This document shows, in pieces, positions 14,453-25,226 of a stretch of DNA of 64,000 nt; within the stretch, counting starts at the first letter, position 1, and each line of letters begins with the position of its first letter. A program made the position numbers and the translations under genes. Origin of the DNA: Isoetes taiwanensis (lineage: Eukaryota > Streptophyta > Lycopodiopsida > Isoetales > Isoetaceae); NCBI GenBank assembly GCA_021234155.1, contig JAJEKV010000066.1:436001-500000 (forward strand), written 5' to 3'. The notes beneath the pieces are model-generated. The model was not told the origin of the DNA and did no database searches. It saw nothing but the letters and a program-made list of their open reading frames with translations.

Positions 14453-15815
14453 CAATGTAAATAGAACCACATTCTGTTTTATATGTGGCACTATGGGGTA
14501 CAAGTGATTATGTGAATAAGTAGGGCTGCCCGCAAAGTGACTCCAATGTCTTAGTTTGCACACTTTTTAAGATGCACGTAGAATGAGGAAAAATGGAAGG
14601 TGAACTTCTAAGCTTTTGAAATGCAACATTTTCCCTCCCTTTGCAATTGGGGTAATTACACTATTATGTTCATTCGTGTTTTGGTATAATAATTACACAA
14701 TGAAGTTGGGAGTTTCAAATTTTCCATTTTATTTGTTATTAAAAATTCCATGTTATTTCATTGTTTTTATGTTTTATCAGTCTGGAATTAGGCCTAAAGC
14801 TTCCATGATTGTAGTTCTTGATCTTGGTACGATGGCCCATGGCATATGGCATTTCCAAACAATGATTTATCAAGATATGTCCTTTGAACAAATCATCCCT
14901 CTCAATTTCAAAAACCTCATTGCAAACAACAAATCACCCCTCAACATTGATTACATAAACATTTTCGTACTGTAAGAAGGCTAATAATACAAGAAAGTCA
15001 TTGCTAATTCCAAAGCTCTTCGAATAAACCCACTATTAACATCCAATCCCATAGGTTTATGCCATACTTTTTATACACAATATTATTCGGCACAAGAACG
15101 TCCAGAGTAATTGCGCATGCATCAATGGCTCCTCCAAAGGCAACCCATTGACGCGTTGGCATCTTGTTATTTCCAAATATATGATGTTCATCAACAAGGG
15201 TGGATGAAGATAACGAGGGCGTTTCAGTATTGATATGTTTGGTGTGCCGTAGCAATAATGCAGAGGGAAATAAATATCTTTTGTTTTGTTTCTTTAGTTA
15301 GCATTATCTTTTATTATTTTATCTAACCTCCACGTTACTTTAGGAGCATGGGAATGGAAGATCAGAGCATGGATCTAAAACATGCAGTTCCCACACAGCT
15401 TCATAGATTTTAAAGACAAAGATGTCGGCATCATATCGGAAGAACAAAATTCTTACGCAACCGAATATGACTTCGAAATTGCAAGGTTCGTTGAATCTAG
15501 CCTTTTTACCTAAGTAGCAGGAACTTTCATTTGATTGTTGGGCAGTACAACATTTTAGAAACGAGAGGGCAGAGATGGTGGCCATAATATAAGAGGCTAC
15601 TAGAATAAAATATAGCAGAAGAACGTAGTACATGCAAAACCATGTGAAAAATGCAGGAATACTTCTAGTACCTACACTAGCAAATGGCGGCAATGCTAAA
15701 AGATGAAGGGCGGCCAGTGGTGCATCTTCCAGACTCCTCTAGAACTAGAGGTAAGGCTCAACTGACGTATATCAGCAATCCACTGAATTGTAAAGAACCT
15801 TCGCCAAAGGCTGTG
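14453..15815. other. Spacer, no recognised gene
   Basis: Short open frames on both strands show no family resemblance. The segment nearest the next gene (about 15700-15937) serves as its upstream region. Confidence 0.5.
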
Positions 15816-15825
15816 CATATAAGGA
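15816..15825 (+). promoter_or_regulatory. Putative TATA box of the LEA-like gene
   Basis: CATATAAGG lies about 115 bases upstream of the ATG at 15938, followed by a CA-rich leader. The spacing suits a plant TATA element. Confidence 0.5.
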
Positions 15826-15937
15826 GTCCATTTGTGAGCTAAAAGCACACTGCATTTTTGCAATTCATTTCAGCTCAACAGGCAAGCAAGCAAGCATATT
15901 TCATTTCATTCATTTTGCAAGCATAGTTTTAGTAGAC

Positions 15938-16477
15938 ATGGCAGAATATGAGAAAGAAGTTAGCGCCCAAGGGGAATACAAGGTTGAACGCAAGGAAGAG
16001 GTTCACCATGGTGGCATCCTTCATCACAATGGTGTAAAATTTAAGGAGGAGGTGAAGATCCAACAACACCATGGTGAGGAATATAAAGAAGAGGCCCATA
16101 AGCATGGTGCTGGCATCTTGGGCGTTTTTAAGAAGCATGGAGAAGAAGGTTATAGTGGAGATGAGTTGAAGATTCAACATAAAGAAGAGGTAAAGCAGCA
16201 TCATGGCCCTCTCCACCATGGTGTAGTAGAGTACAAGGAAGAGGTGAAGGTTGATCATAAGCATGGCAATGAGTATGAGCACGAGAAACAGCATGGCCGC
16301 ATTCTCGGAGTGTTCAAGAAGCACGAGCATGGCGGCGAAGTTGAGCATCATGATAGCAGTGCTTATGAACATAAGCATGTTGAGAAAGAGCATCATGGTC
16401 ACCATCATGAATCCAAGTCTGAAGTTGATGAAGTCAAGTACAAGGTCAATGATGAAGACGAACTCAAGGCATACTGA
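15938..16477 (+). CDS. His/Lys/Glu-rich hydrophilic LEA/dehydrin-like protein
   Basis: An intact single-exon frame of 179 residues is built almost wholly from H, K, E, G, V and Y. No signal peptide or membrane segment is visible. It is an internal duplication: residues about 20-80 and 84-145 each run from an EEV-HH-G start through KEEVK and HHG-type clusters to the hydrophobic motif GILGVFKKH (first) or RILGVFKKH (second). The tail has a second His cluster (EKEHHGHHHES) and ends with acidic residues and KAY. Composition and repeats resemble stress-induced disordered proteins (dehydrins, ASR proteins) that can bind metal ions or membranes. However, it has no canonical dehydrin K-segment, Y-segment or poly-Ser S-segment that I can see. 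Function is inferred from composition only. A long antisense frame (15929-16408) is a shadow of the repetitive codons. Confidence 0.8.
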   Translation: MAEYEKEVSAQGEYKVERKEEVHHGGILHHNGVKFKEEVKIQQHHGEEYKEEAHKHGAGILGVFKKHGEEGYSGDELKIQHKEEVKQHHGPLHHGVVEYKEEVKVDHKHGNEYEHEKQHGRILGVFKKHEHGGEVEHHDSSAYEHKHVEKEHHGHHHESKSEVDEVKYKVNDEDELKAY

Positions 16478-18844
16478 GCTGAAAGATTGTTCCTCTTATG
16501 ATATGTTTGTACTATCTGTTAAGTGAGTGAGTAATTATATATTCTTATTCTTATACATTACCTTGTATTTTCTTTTATATCAACATCTTTGCTTTTAAAT
16601 ATTTTAGTAAGCTGTACACGATGCATAAGATTGGATTCTTTGCCCAAATTGACAGTCTCTAAACACTAGTTATTGAACCTCTCACTTCAATCTGGCACTT
16701 TTCACATCGGCCCAAGTCTCTCCATGTCTCACCAAAGAAATAGACAAAAAATAATCTTTCCTTTTTCTTGTGCATTGCGAAATTGTAGGCATCAAGAATT
16801 CCATGGCATTGTGACAGAATGTAAAACAAAGCACCAAAACATGGTCTTGTTTATTGGATGGTGCAGATATAGTTAGGAGCTATTCATCATGCTCGACGGC
16901 ATTGATGATAATTCTAACATACATTTATTAGCACAGAAGACGTGATTTAGCACTACTACACATCATGCTTGATGAACTTGAAATCTGGAAACAATTTTTA
17001 AACCACTGATCCAAAAGTCTGAACATGCAGGAAGATATGCACATAAGTAAAACAACATAATACAAATCTTTTAGCTGTGGAAGATGGTTGTATGGAAGAT
17101 TTCTACTAAGCTGTTGTCATAGCCTTAGATATTTTTGCTTGCATTAACGTACAAATGTATAGTAACCTGAGACAAACAAAAGGTGGAAGACCGCTTTTTG
17201 TCTTATAGATATGATAAGTTATATTCTATTACATTTGAGAGCTGGCTTTGGCTTTCTTAGGGAAAAGAATGTCAGGATCTCATATAAGAATTAATAGTTG
17301 AAAGCCTCTCCAGTTTGATGAGCTCTGGACTTCTAGAAGAGATGCTCCGAACAGGGATGCTTGTCTTTTATTAATCTACCTGCTGGATGTGCTGTATAGC
17401 CATTGTTTTATCACCCTGAGAAATGACTAATCTTTGATGATTTGTCTTCAGCATCAATTTGCAGCTGTTCTTTAAATCCTGCATAGTTCTAGATCATAAT
17501 TATTGACTTTCGCCCATTGTCATAAACTTTAACAATTTATGTGAGAGAGATAATATTTATCTAACAGCGCAGAGGCTGTAGGAAGTCTTATATAGCAGGT
17601 AATATTTTAGGTCAGTTTAATTTGAAACATGACATGCATTATCCGTTAAACTTGTTTCTCTGACCAGATTCTGTTACTCAAGAGAAAGCAACAATATGAC
17701 AAAAGCTTTTATCATCTAGCTAGAAAATTATGTCCAGTTATATTGCATCAATCAATCAATCAATCAATTCGAATGGATCTTCCAACATGGTGGCCTAAGA
17801 GACTGAAACAAATTTCTGAATATTGTACCTCAAAATCGTCTATTATGCTGGCTCATAGCAACTGTTTAATTTTTGAAGGGCGGCCAACTGCAGAGTAGGA
17901 GGATTTTGTACCTTCCACGTTTTTAGATATTCGCTGTAGAGGAATCTACTTGCGTAAGTTTATGAACAGTCCGGCTCATTGGGCGGAACCTTGGCAAACG
18001 CTTTTTTCTGCTTCTCGCACTAACTTTTTGCTGACTATACACATAGCATCAGATGGTTTGATTGGAAATGAAAAACAATTTCCATTTACTGTCAAGACCA
18101 AAATATAGGAGATGCAAGAAATTTCTAGTCGGTTCATCTTTCTTACATAACCAATCTCTTTGTTATCCTCTAGGTTCAAGACCTTTCCATTCCCTTCTGA
18201 GTATGAATCTGAATCTAATCCCTTAGATTCCCTTCTGTTATGTTCCTGAATCATAAAGAATGTACTCCAAAGAAAGATTCTATGATCTTAAACTCTAAGC
18301 CTTAAAATATAAAATGAGGTGCATTACCTTTGCAGGGCTTTGATTGGTGCCGCAACGCCTCTTTCTCTTGCAATTGCTACTAGCTATCAAAGAGGCAAGT
18401 TTTTTGTTTCTTATCATTCTTTTTTCTCATCCAGTCTACTGTTCTTGTATTCCCCGGAGCGCAATTTAGCTATGGAAAAGCATCTTAGAGAATACAAATG
18501 CATGCTGAAGCTGATTTGGATTGTTCTAATTGACATCATCTGGAACAACAAATTCGTGGGTGACCAGTTACGCCATTTTCAGCTGTTGACAGGAATTTGG
18601 TTAATTGTTAACATATTAAAGGGTTTAAGAACATATGTAAAGATAAAGGGGCTTTTCACACCATAGTCTTATTTTGTATTGTCCTACAACATGTCCCACT
18701 TATATGCTCTATCGCTGCAAAGGATATAGAATGTGTAAAGTAGTGTGCTAGTTCTTATGATAGCCATGTTGGCAGACAAGAAATATGAAAGGCTTAAGGG
18801 GAACATAGAGGACAAAAAAATTGCATAGCAATGCGATCAGATAG
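16478..18844. other. Spacer, no recognised gene
   Basis: AT-rich with only short frames. A possible isolated exon lies at about 18337-18392, behind a TTTGCAG acceptor-like site (ALIGAATPLSLAIATSYQRG), but I found no partner exons or family. An (ATCA)n microsatellite lies at 17747-17768. Confidence 0.45.
17747..17768 (+). repeat. (ATCA)n microsatellite
   Basis: About five perfect ATCA units in a row in otherwise unremarkable spacer. Confidence 0.9.
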
Positions 18845-18852
18845 ATGAAGTC

Positions 18853-19682
18853 CAGGGTAGCCCTTAAGCCCAAATTTTTATAGGTGTAATTTAGAATGTG
18901 AGGCGAATCTTAGCTTTTTTCGATTAGTTATGTTGGCGATTTTGTTTCGAGCTTCAATTTGAGTTGTAGCAACCTTGACGAATCTTTCATCCATCAAGTG
19001 ATGGAATATATACTTTTTTCTCAAGTAAAATTTGGGTCTACAATATATATTTGTTATGTCCAGATATCTGGGGGTTGTAAGCGTAATGCTCACATAATGA
19101 ATATACATGTTACCAGACATTGGCATATGATTGTAAATCTCAATAGCTCCACACTAAGGGCTAAACAACAACAAGTACACAAACTTAGCCGAGGCATGAT
19201 TGCATATTATGGTGGGCAAGCACAAACCGATTTGATTTCAATCATCTTTTTAAGATTGGATAAACAATGCACCAAAAGCAAAATACTCCAGGATTGCATA
19301 CCTGGATGTTGGAACCAGATCATGAAATCCATATAACGTGCATAGTTTTTTCCCTTTCCCTTTTTTTTTTCTTGGAGGTAAAAGGCAATTCTAAAAAACT
19401 CACCAAGAATAGAATTCGCATTAATTTTACATGATTTTAGGGGGTTAAGGGGCGATTTTAGAATAATTACCAAGAATAAAATTCACATGGGGGCGAATTC
19501 AAGAACCCAATCATTTAGTGATGTAGGCTAACTTATGAGTGGAGGGAGAAAATTTCGTAGATAAGGTGGCGATATTTTATTGGCACCACTCCTAATTGAT
19601 CCTACTCAACAATAGTGAAAAAAAATGCAAATGTCCAAAAAAATAGCCTTTTGGCGATATTTCGAGCTTAAGGGCTACCCTG
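18853..19682. mobile_element. Non-autonomous hAT-type transposon, 830 bp
   Basis: The left end CAGGGTAGCCCTTAAGC is matched by its exact reverse complement at the right end (19666-19682), giving 17-bp perfect terminal inverted repeats that start CAGGG. The element is flanked by a perfect 8-bp direct repeat ATGAAGTC (18845-18852 and 19683-19690). TIR type plus 8-bp target duplication are the hAT signature. There is no transposase frame inside. The internal text near 19390-19500 contains two similar units around ACCAAGAATA[G/A]AATTC. The perfect TSD and TIRs point to recent movement driven in trans. Confidence 0.9.
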
Positions 19683-19690
19683 ATGAAGTC

Positions 19691-20019
19691 CTGATGAATA
19701 ATATTTTTTATATTGAACAAAAAGAAGAAGATAAGGAAAAGGATGTCTGAGGATGCATAAAGGGAGGCTAAACAAGAATGGATTTTCCATGTCTCTTTCA
19801 AGTTATCTGATTGAAGCGTTTTACCCTTTAGGATCAACGTGCTGGGAGTTTCATCTTAGAGGGTATATTGGTTGGGAAGCTTTGAAGTTAGGCAAAAAAT
19901 GCCAAAGCTTTATCTTCGACGATCAAGCCGAGGACTTTCTGGAGCTTTCTTTGAAAAAGTACTAAAGAAATCAAAGAGGGGTCCGCTTTAATGGTGTGAA
20001 AAATGTACCTTCCTCATGT
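19691..20019. other. Spacer, no recognised gene
   Basis: Nothing supported here. The 70-codon open frame has no recognised domain. Confidence 0.45.
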
Positions 20020-20269
20020 AAAGGCAATATACCTCCAGACTTGGCTAAAGAACGAGAGGCTAAAAGAAAAAAATTTGCCGACATCCGAATGGGTTTTAAC
20101 GCACGGGGGGCGACGGCGGATGAGACTCTAACCTTGAATGTATTTCCTTAGCGGCCTATAATTGTGGCGATAGAGAATGTAGACACGACTGTGGACACCT
20201 AATCTGACAGCTCTAGGTCCAGACAGGTTAGCCCCACCAAACAAAAGCTCAACGAATGTGTTAGTTGGA

Positions 20270-20303
20270 GAGCCATGTGAAGGAAAACCACCTCTCACGT
20301 TTT
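20270..20303 (+). other. Degenerate group II intron domain V-like hairpin
   Basis: The 34-base segment starts GAGCCATGTGAAGG and ends CCTCTCACGTTTT. It follows the domain V pattern (GAGCC start, GNRA-like loop, closing ACG-TTC-type strand) with a few transitions that weaken the stem. Plant mitochondrial introns are group II, and the motif sits about 130 bases from mitochondrial 26S rDNA. Confidence 0.5.
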
Positions 20304-20434
20304 GGAAAGCACTTCAATTAGCTACTCTCGACTAGCCGATTGATAATTTAGATAATGCACGAACGAAAAGCTGCAAATGGGGGCTACTACCATGTACCCA
20401 CCTCCGCGAGCAAGCATATTAGTGATGATGAGGA

Positions 20435-20750
20435 GTGTAACAACCCGTACACCAGGGGTTGACCCCACCCAGTCCTCTCGTACTAGGTGGGCATCCGGCA
20501 ACTATCTTTCTTCACCACGATAGATAGAAACTGAACTGTCTCACGATGTTCTAAACCCAATTCATGTACCACTTTGATTGGCAAACAACCGAACCCTTGG
20601 GACCTTCTTCAACCCTAGGATGTGATGAGTCGATGTCGAGATGCCAAACGGCTACATCGATAAGAGCTCTTGGGAGTCATCAACCTGTTATCCCCTACGT
20701 ACCTTTGATCTATTGAGCGAGAGCCCTTCCACGCGGGACTCCCGGATCAC
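20435..20750 (-). rRNA. rrn26: Mitochondrial 26S rRNA 3'-region fragment (pseudogene, in NUMT)
   Basis: On the plus strand this reads as the complement of large-subunit rRNA domains V-VI. The sarcin-ricin loop complement TCCTCTCGTACT is at 20473-20484, followed by TCTCACGATGTTCTAAACCC, CCTGTTATCCCC and TTGAGCGAGAGCCCTTCCAC. The GAGAGCCC variant after TTGAGC and the GGGACTCCCGGATCAC ending match plant mitochondrial rather than plastid 23S, which has GACGGCCC. Several mismatches in universally conserved stretches show it is not a functional gene. The match stops abruptly at GGATCAC. Confidence 0.82.
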
Positions 20751-21142
20751 ACTTCAATAAGTTCGAACAAGTGTGCTCCAAGTCCCTGGGGTGAAGAAAG
20801 AACGAATGAAACCACCACATCTGAATAGATGGTACAAAGCCCTCCAACATTTCATACCTTCTCATCCGAAGTACCAACTATCAAAGAAACAACTTGCTTT
20901 TCTCTCCACCCCCTCTAGCCAACCACGGCGGAGCACCAATATATGTCTTGCTCCCCTACCGATAGACGCCATATTGCTTGCTCTGGGCCCATACCATCAA
21001 TCACTCACTGAGGTGGGGTAATGCCGCGTAAAGAGTAATGAAGTACGAACCATAGTCTAGACTGTACAGAAACTAAGTGATGTAGTTGGTACTTCTAGCA
21101 GCAGAAAGCACCAGAAAATGAGCAAGCAACAAAACAAGAAAC

Positions 21143-24100
21143 TATACAGGAAGAGAAAACATAAAAGTAACCATCTTCACGCTTATTGTCATTTTCAATT
21201 TATGCCTTCTACTGTACATTCGCACATGAGATCGCGTCTGGGGCGACTTTATTTCTCTTGTGCACTAGGCACGATTTGAAGCTTTACTATTTGTTTATTT
21301 TAAGGGACTATGTTGCGTTCTCTGTTCATTTAAATTGCGCCAGGCGTGATATCACTATTTGGTTTCCGTTATTTTGATAAGTAACTTAATGTTTTATAGG
21401 AATAAGCTGATCTCCTCAAAACATTTGGTATTTGATTTGAATGGGATCCACTGCAAAGCATTGCCAAAAGCAACTTTCGATCCATCGTGTTATATAAAAA
21501 TTCGAAGGATCCTACAGGCAATGTGAAGTGCTCGTACAACATGATGGATGACCTGGATGTAGACGCGAAGGAAGGCATCATTATGGTTTGACGATGATGC
21601 CTTAAAGCATTGCTTCAATCAATCACATTCATTAAATTCACTATCCTATCATCCTAATATCTTTGGCGCTGATTAATTTCTGCATCAATTCATCAACGTA
21701 TTGAAGGAAATAGCATCAGGAAAATCAGTTGCAGACATATAAAAACTATATTCACGGCTTCATCAAATAGGAGAAATTGACAGGGATCTTGAGAAAATTG
21801 TCCTCCAAAAAGGACTACTTAATATATGTAATACAATGCAGTTTAAATATATACTTGTAATTTCACTCCACAAACTTTGTAATCATGCGTGCATGGTGTA
21901 TATTATTTATGTTTCTAGCTGTTCATGTTGTTCATGTTGAAATGATAAAGACCTTAAATTTCTTCATTTTAGGACTGCATAACATAATAAAAGATGATAG
22001 ATTTCATTCAACTAAATCTTGCCAGGCGCAATTTCAAGTATGAATGTTTTTATTTTTAAAAATGGCCCACTTGCTTTTTTTATTCATTTATAATAGACAG
22101 GGAGGTTGAGAAAATTGTCCTGAAAAGAGGACTATTTTGATATATCTATTTCATATTCATCTATGTATGGTGCAAATTTTTGCAATCTTCTAGGTCCCTA
22201 TGTTATCCAAGTTTAAGTGATAAAGTACTTCAATTGTATCACTTTTACGATGTGCTCCGAAATGAGCACACAATATGCATGGTATGGTTGAAAATGAACA
22301 AGCTACAAAACCCTATACAACGCGTAATCCCAATTTAAATGAATGATGATTAGTTGGTAACACTAGGTAAAAGTTTACCTATACTTATACCAGTAGCTTT
22401 GTTAAAAAATTGGCCCGCAATCGGTTCTCTTTTTCTTTTCTTTTTTTTTTCCTTTTTTGAAGAAATGAAGGTACCATTGGTTTATTTTCTGAAATAAAAG
22501 TACATGCAACAGTACAAAAGGAGATTACTACAGGAGCTCATACCTCAACTTCTTTGTCTTCTCCAGGTATGTCTATTCAGACTCCTAATGAGTCAGATAG
22601 GAAATATACGTACCAAAATACTCCTGTACAATACATGATAAAGTAGGAAAATAAACAAGAGCACAAATCCTGTCTTGAAATTGCTCCCGAAATAAACGCA
22701 GTGCAATTCTTGGTGACATCAGAAGGCATGTTCCCGATATAACAACCACTCAAGCATATTAGTACTTGAGCTTTGCTTAAGCATCAACACTTAGGTATTT
22801 AAAATGCGCAAGCTTAGCAGTACTTGAACATCGATGGGCATATCAGTACCCTAACAAAAATGTTCAAATTAGAACATTTAAAATTCCTAGCTGTGCATAA
22901 TGTCACATTGTGGAGTTACATGTAGGCCAATCAACCCCAAACTCGCTGCGCCTCTGCAAAAAAAATAAGCAAGCTTCCTTTTGGAATATCATGGGCCCTA
23001 GTAACTAGAATGCGGCATTGTGGGGATTATGTACTCCGATACATCATTCTAGTACACTACAAGAAGCCCAAAAAGAATGCTTTCAACACAAAACTTCACT
23101 ACCTTGGTCTCTTAACCTACTTTACCGAATGAGCTGATTCTTCCTGCTAGCAAGAAAAAAAGGAGCGACATAGATACGAAGGGTTTACTTTTCCATTCAC
23201 AGCTTAAGATATTCCCTGCTTCAAGTTACCAATCTAAAGAACATCTTCACAAAATTTGATACAACTTCTTTCTTTGCCTTATAGGCCAATTATCTAGATT
23301 GGGATCACCCTTTTAGCTTGTCCATTTGACATGGTGTATGCATCTATAGAAGGAAGCCGCGTTATTGGCTGCTGTAGAAGCAGTCCCTTCTACACCTTAT
23401 AGGCCAGCATCCCAATGGGGCCATGCGTGTCAATGAGACATAGAGTACCAAAGGAAGAATCTACGTTAGTGGGTATCTGATGCATCAGATTAAGCCACCT
23501 GAAGAAGAATATATTGCCACGATAGACAGATCTGAGACACTATTGATGGAAGTAGTAGACCACTTCAGCCTTACTAGCATCCTTCCTTGAATGTAATAGC
23601 ATAAATCCGTTGTACTTGGTCGACCTAGAGCACGGGCGGCCGTCTGCCCTGGCTGCTCTGTAATAGCGCCTCCGCATGGCCGTTCATTACTGACCCTTAT
23701 GGCAGAGATCCACTCGAACGTCAAATTGATATGCAACCCAATTTTTATTTGTGCAATTTTTGAAAGCTAATAAAAATATGCTTAAAGAAGTCACTCTCAA
23801 GGGAACTCCTAACTCCTAAGTATACACATGAAAATGGATAGAAACCCTCCTCATGTAGGCACATTGTATGGCACCCAAAAGTTAACCTCTCTTGATGCCA
23901 TCCACGTCATAAAAAGAAATCCTTATCCAAGGAAGAAATATTTGTAGTAATGGTGATATCAGAAGATACTAGAACGGATAAGCTCGTTTATTAAAATAAA
24001 AATTACTCAATTGTTGAAGGTGGGCATCCAATACCTCAAGACTATATCTCAATCATGCACAAACCTTGTAGTTGGCAACATCCACGATCTTCGTCCTGCG

Positions 24101-24625
24101 TGGCAAATGCCACAATTCTCCTAGATAGATAGATAGGTAGGTAGATAGATACTAAATATTTCCAATATAATTTGGCAAAAAGTTTCTTTCTTTTTTTGTT
24201 TTTTCCCTCATTTCTTACTGGTAAAAGTAAGTAGAATAAGAGGATAGAAATAATAGGTTTATTTTTCTCTGTGGCCATGGTTGAGTAGTTTGACAATTTT
24301 CGTGGTCTTTGGTGGTATATTATGTGTGTTCTCACAATTTGTATTTTAAGACTGGTCTTTAGAGAGTGGTCTGCTGGGTTGGGCTTAATCTAAGCTTCAC
24401 TAGCTTCAAGATAACTGTTTGAAGTAAGAAATATTCCATCATTGTCTAGATTTTTTATTGATCAGGCTGATGCCAATGATCAGGCGACTTTATGATGAGC
24501 ACTGAATGTATTGTATTTACTTTATTTTCGAATAGCCTTGAATTAACATATCATATGGTATTATGATGATACTAACTTGGATACACATGCAGATTTAAAG
24601 AAATTTGTGTGAAACTCACTACTAA
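21143..24625. other. Non-coding left flank of the duplication, copy 1
   Basis: AT-rich spacer, repeated at 32816-37844. It contains a T-rich tract (about 22430-22460) and a GATA-type microsatellite at 24122-24151. A GC-richer patch at 23630-23720 yields an 83-codon minus frame without recognisable family. I see no gene. Confidence 0.5.
24122..24151 (+). repeat. GATA/GTAG microsatellite
   Basis: Interrupted GATA and GTAG units. The counterpart in copy 2 is near 37360-37382 and is shorter. Confidence 0.8.
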
Positions 24626-25226
24626 TGTTGACCCTCAACCTGGCTTTAAGAATCAAACACAAGAAGCCAACTTGAAATTATGCTCAAGTTGGGGTTCGAA
24701 CATCCACATCACTTAAGGTGATCAGTCTATGCAAGAAAATTTCAGAGAAATAACTTAAATATTAAGAGCTCATATCTTTCCCATTTCAGGAATAAGGAGC
24801 TTTCACTCAAATCGATGTAGCAAGCAGGTTTGGATTGATCGAAGTTATATGAGTGTCAATGGCAGAAAAGTAGAATTCGAGTTGCCTGATTGTTTTTTGA
24901 CAAATTCCAAAGCAGAGTGGTATTAAATGGTCTTATAGTATAATGCAAAAAGTCAGATTCAAATTTGAATCAGCAAAAGTATTTTTAAGCACGGATTCAG
25001 TCAAGAACAATATTAGTTAGAAAGGGCAAATTTATAACTCGAGTTTGGATGGTTTTTTTTTTTATTTTATTTCACATACGGGTACTAATATACGAGGAAA
25101 TAGATGGCAACTTGTCAAAATAGGATTTAAATCAATAGGTGTTCTTTTGGAAGATGTTTTGAGACGATAAAATGCAAGAAATCATATCAGTGATAGACAA
25201 TTTTCATTGATAAAGAAAGTCATGTA
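24626..25226 (-). repeat. Gypsy-2 LTR, part interrupted by gypsy-1 (copy 1)
   Basis: Starts TGTTGACCCTCAACCTGG and matches 62624-63346, the intact gypsy-2 LTR, in the same orientation. It ends in ATGTA (25222-25226), the target duplication of gypsy-1; the rest of the LTR reappears at 50640. Two internal segments present in copy 2 and at 62800-62900 are deleted here. Confidence 0.85.

Larger units (their letters stand above)
20020..21060. other. Probable nuclear insertion of mitochondrial DNA (NUMT)
   Basis: The block contains an antisense 26S rRNA piece with plant mitochondrial features and, to its left, a group II intron domain V-like hairpin. The sequence to the right (about 20751-21060) is GC-richer than its surroundings and may be mitochondrial spacer. 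The outer limits are guesses. Degenerate substitutions, mostly of transition type, suit an old transfer. Confidence 0.6.

Noticed and set aside
15929-16408. 159-codon minus-strand frame rich in Met/Leu/Phe
   Set aside because: Exact antisense shadow of the repetitive His/Lys/Glu codons of the LEA-like gene.
18319-18666. Possible gene with an exon behind a TTTGCAG acceptor
   Set aside because: Only one short plausible exon, no partner exons and no family; kept as a remark only.
23485-23736. GC-richer patch with an 83-codon minus frame, considered as plastid-derived
   Set aside because: I could not match it to any organellar gene, and its counterpart near 36870 is disrupted.
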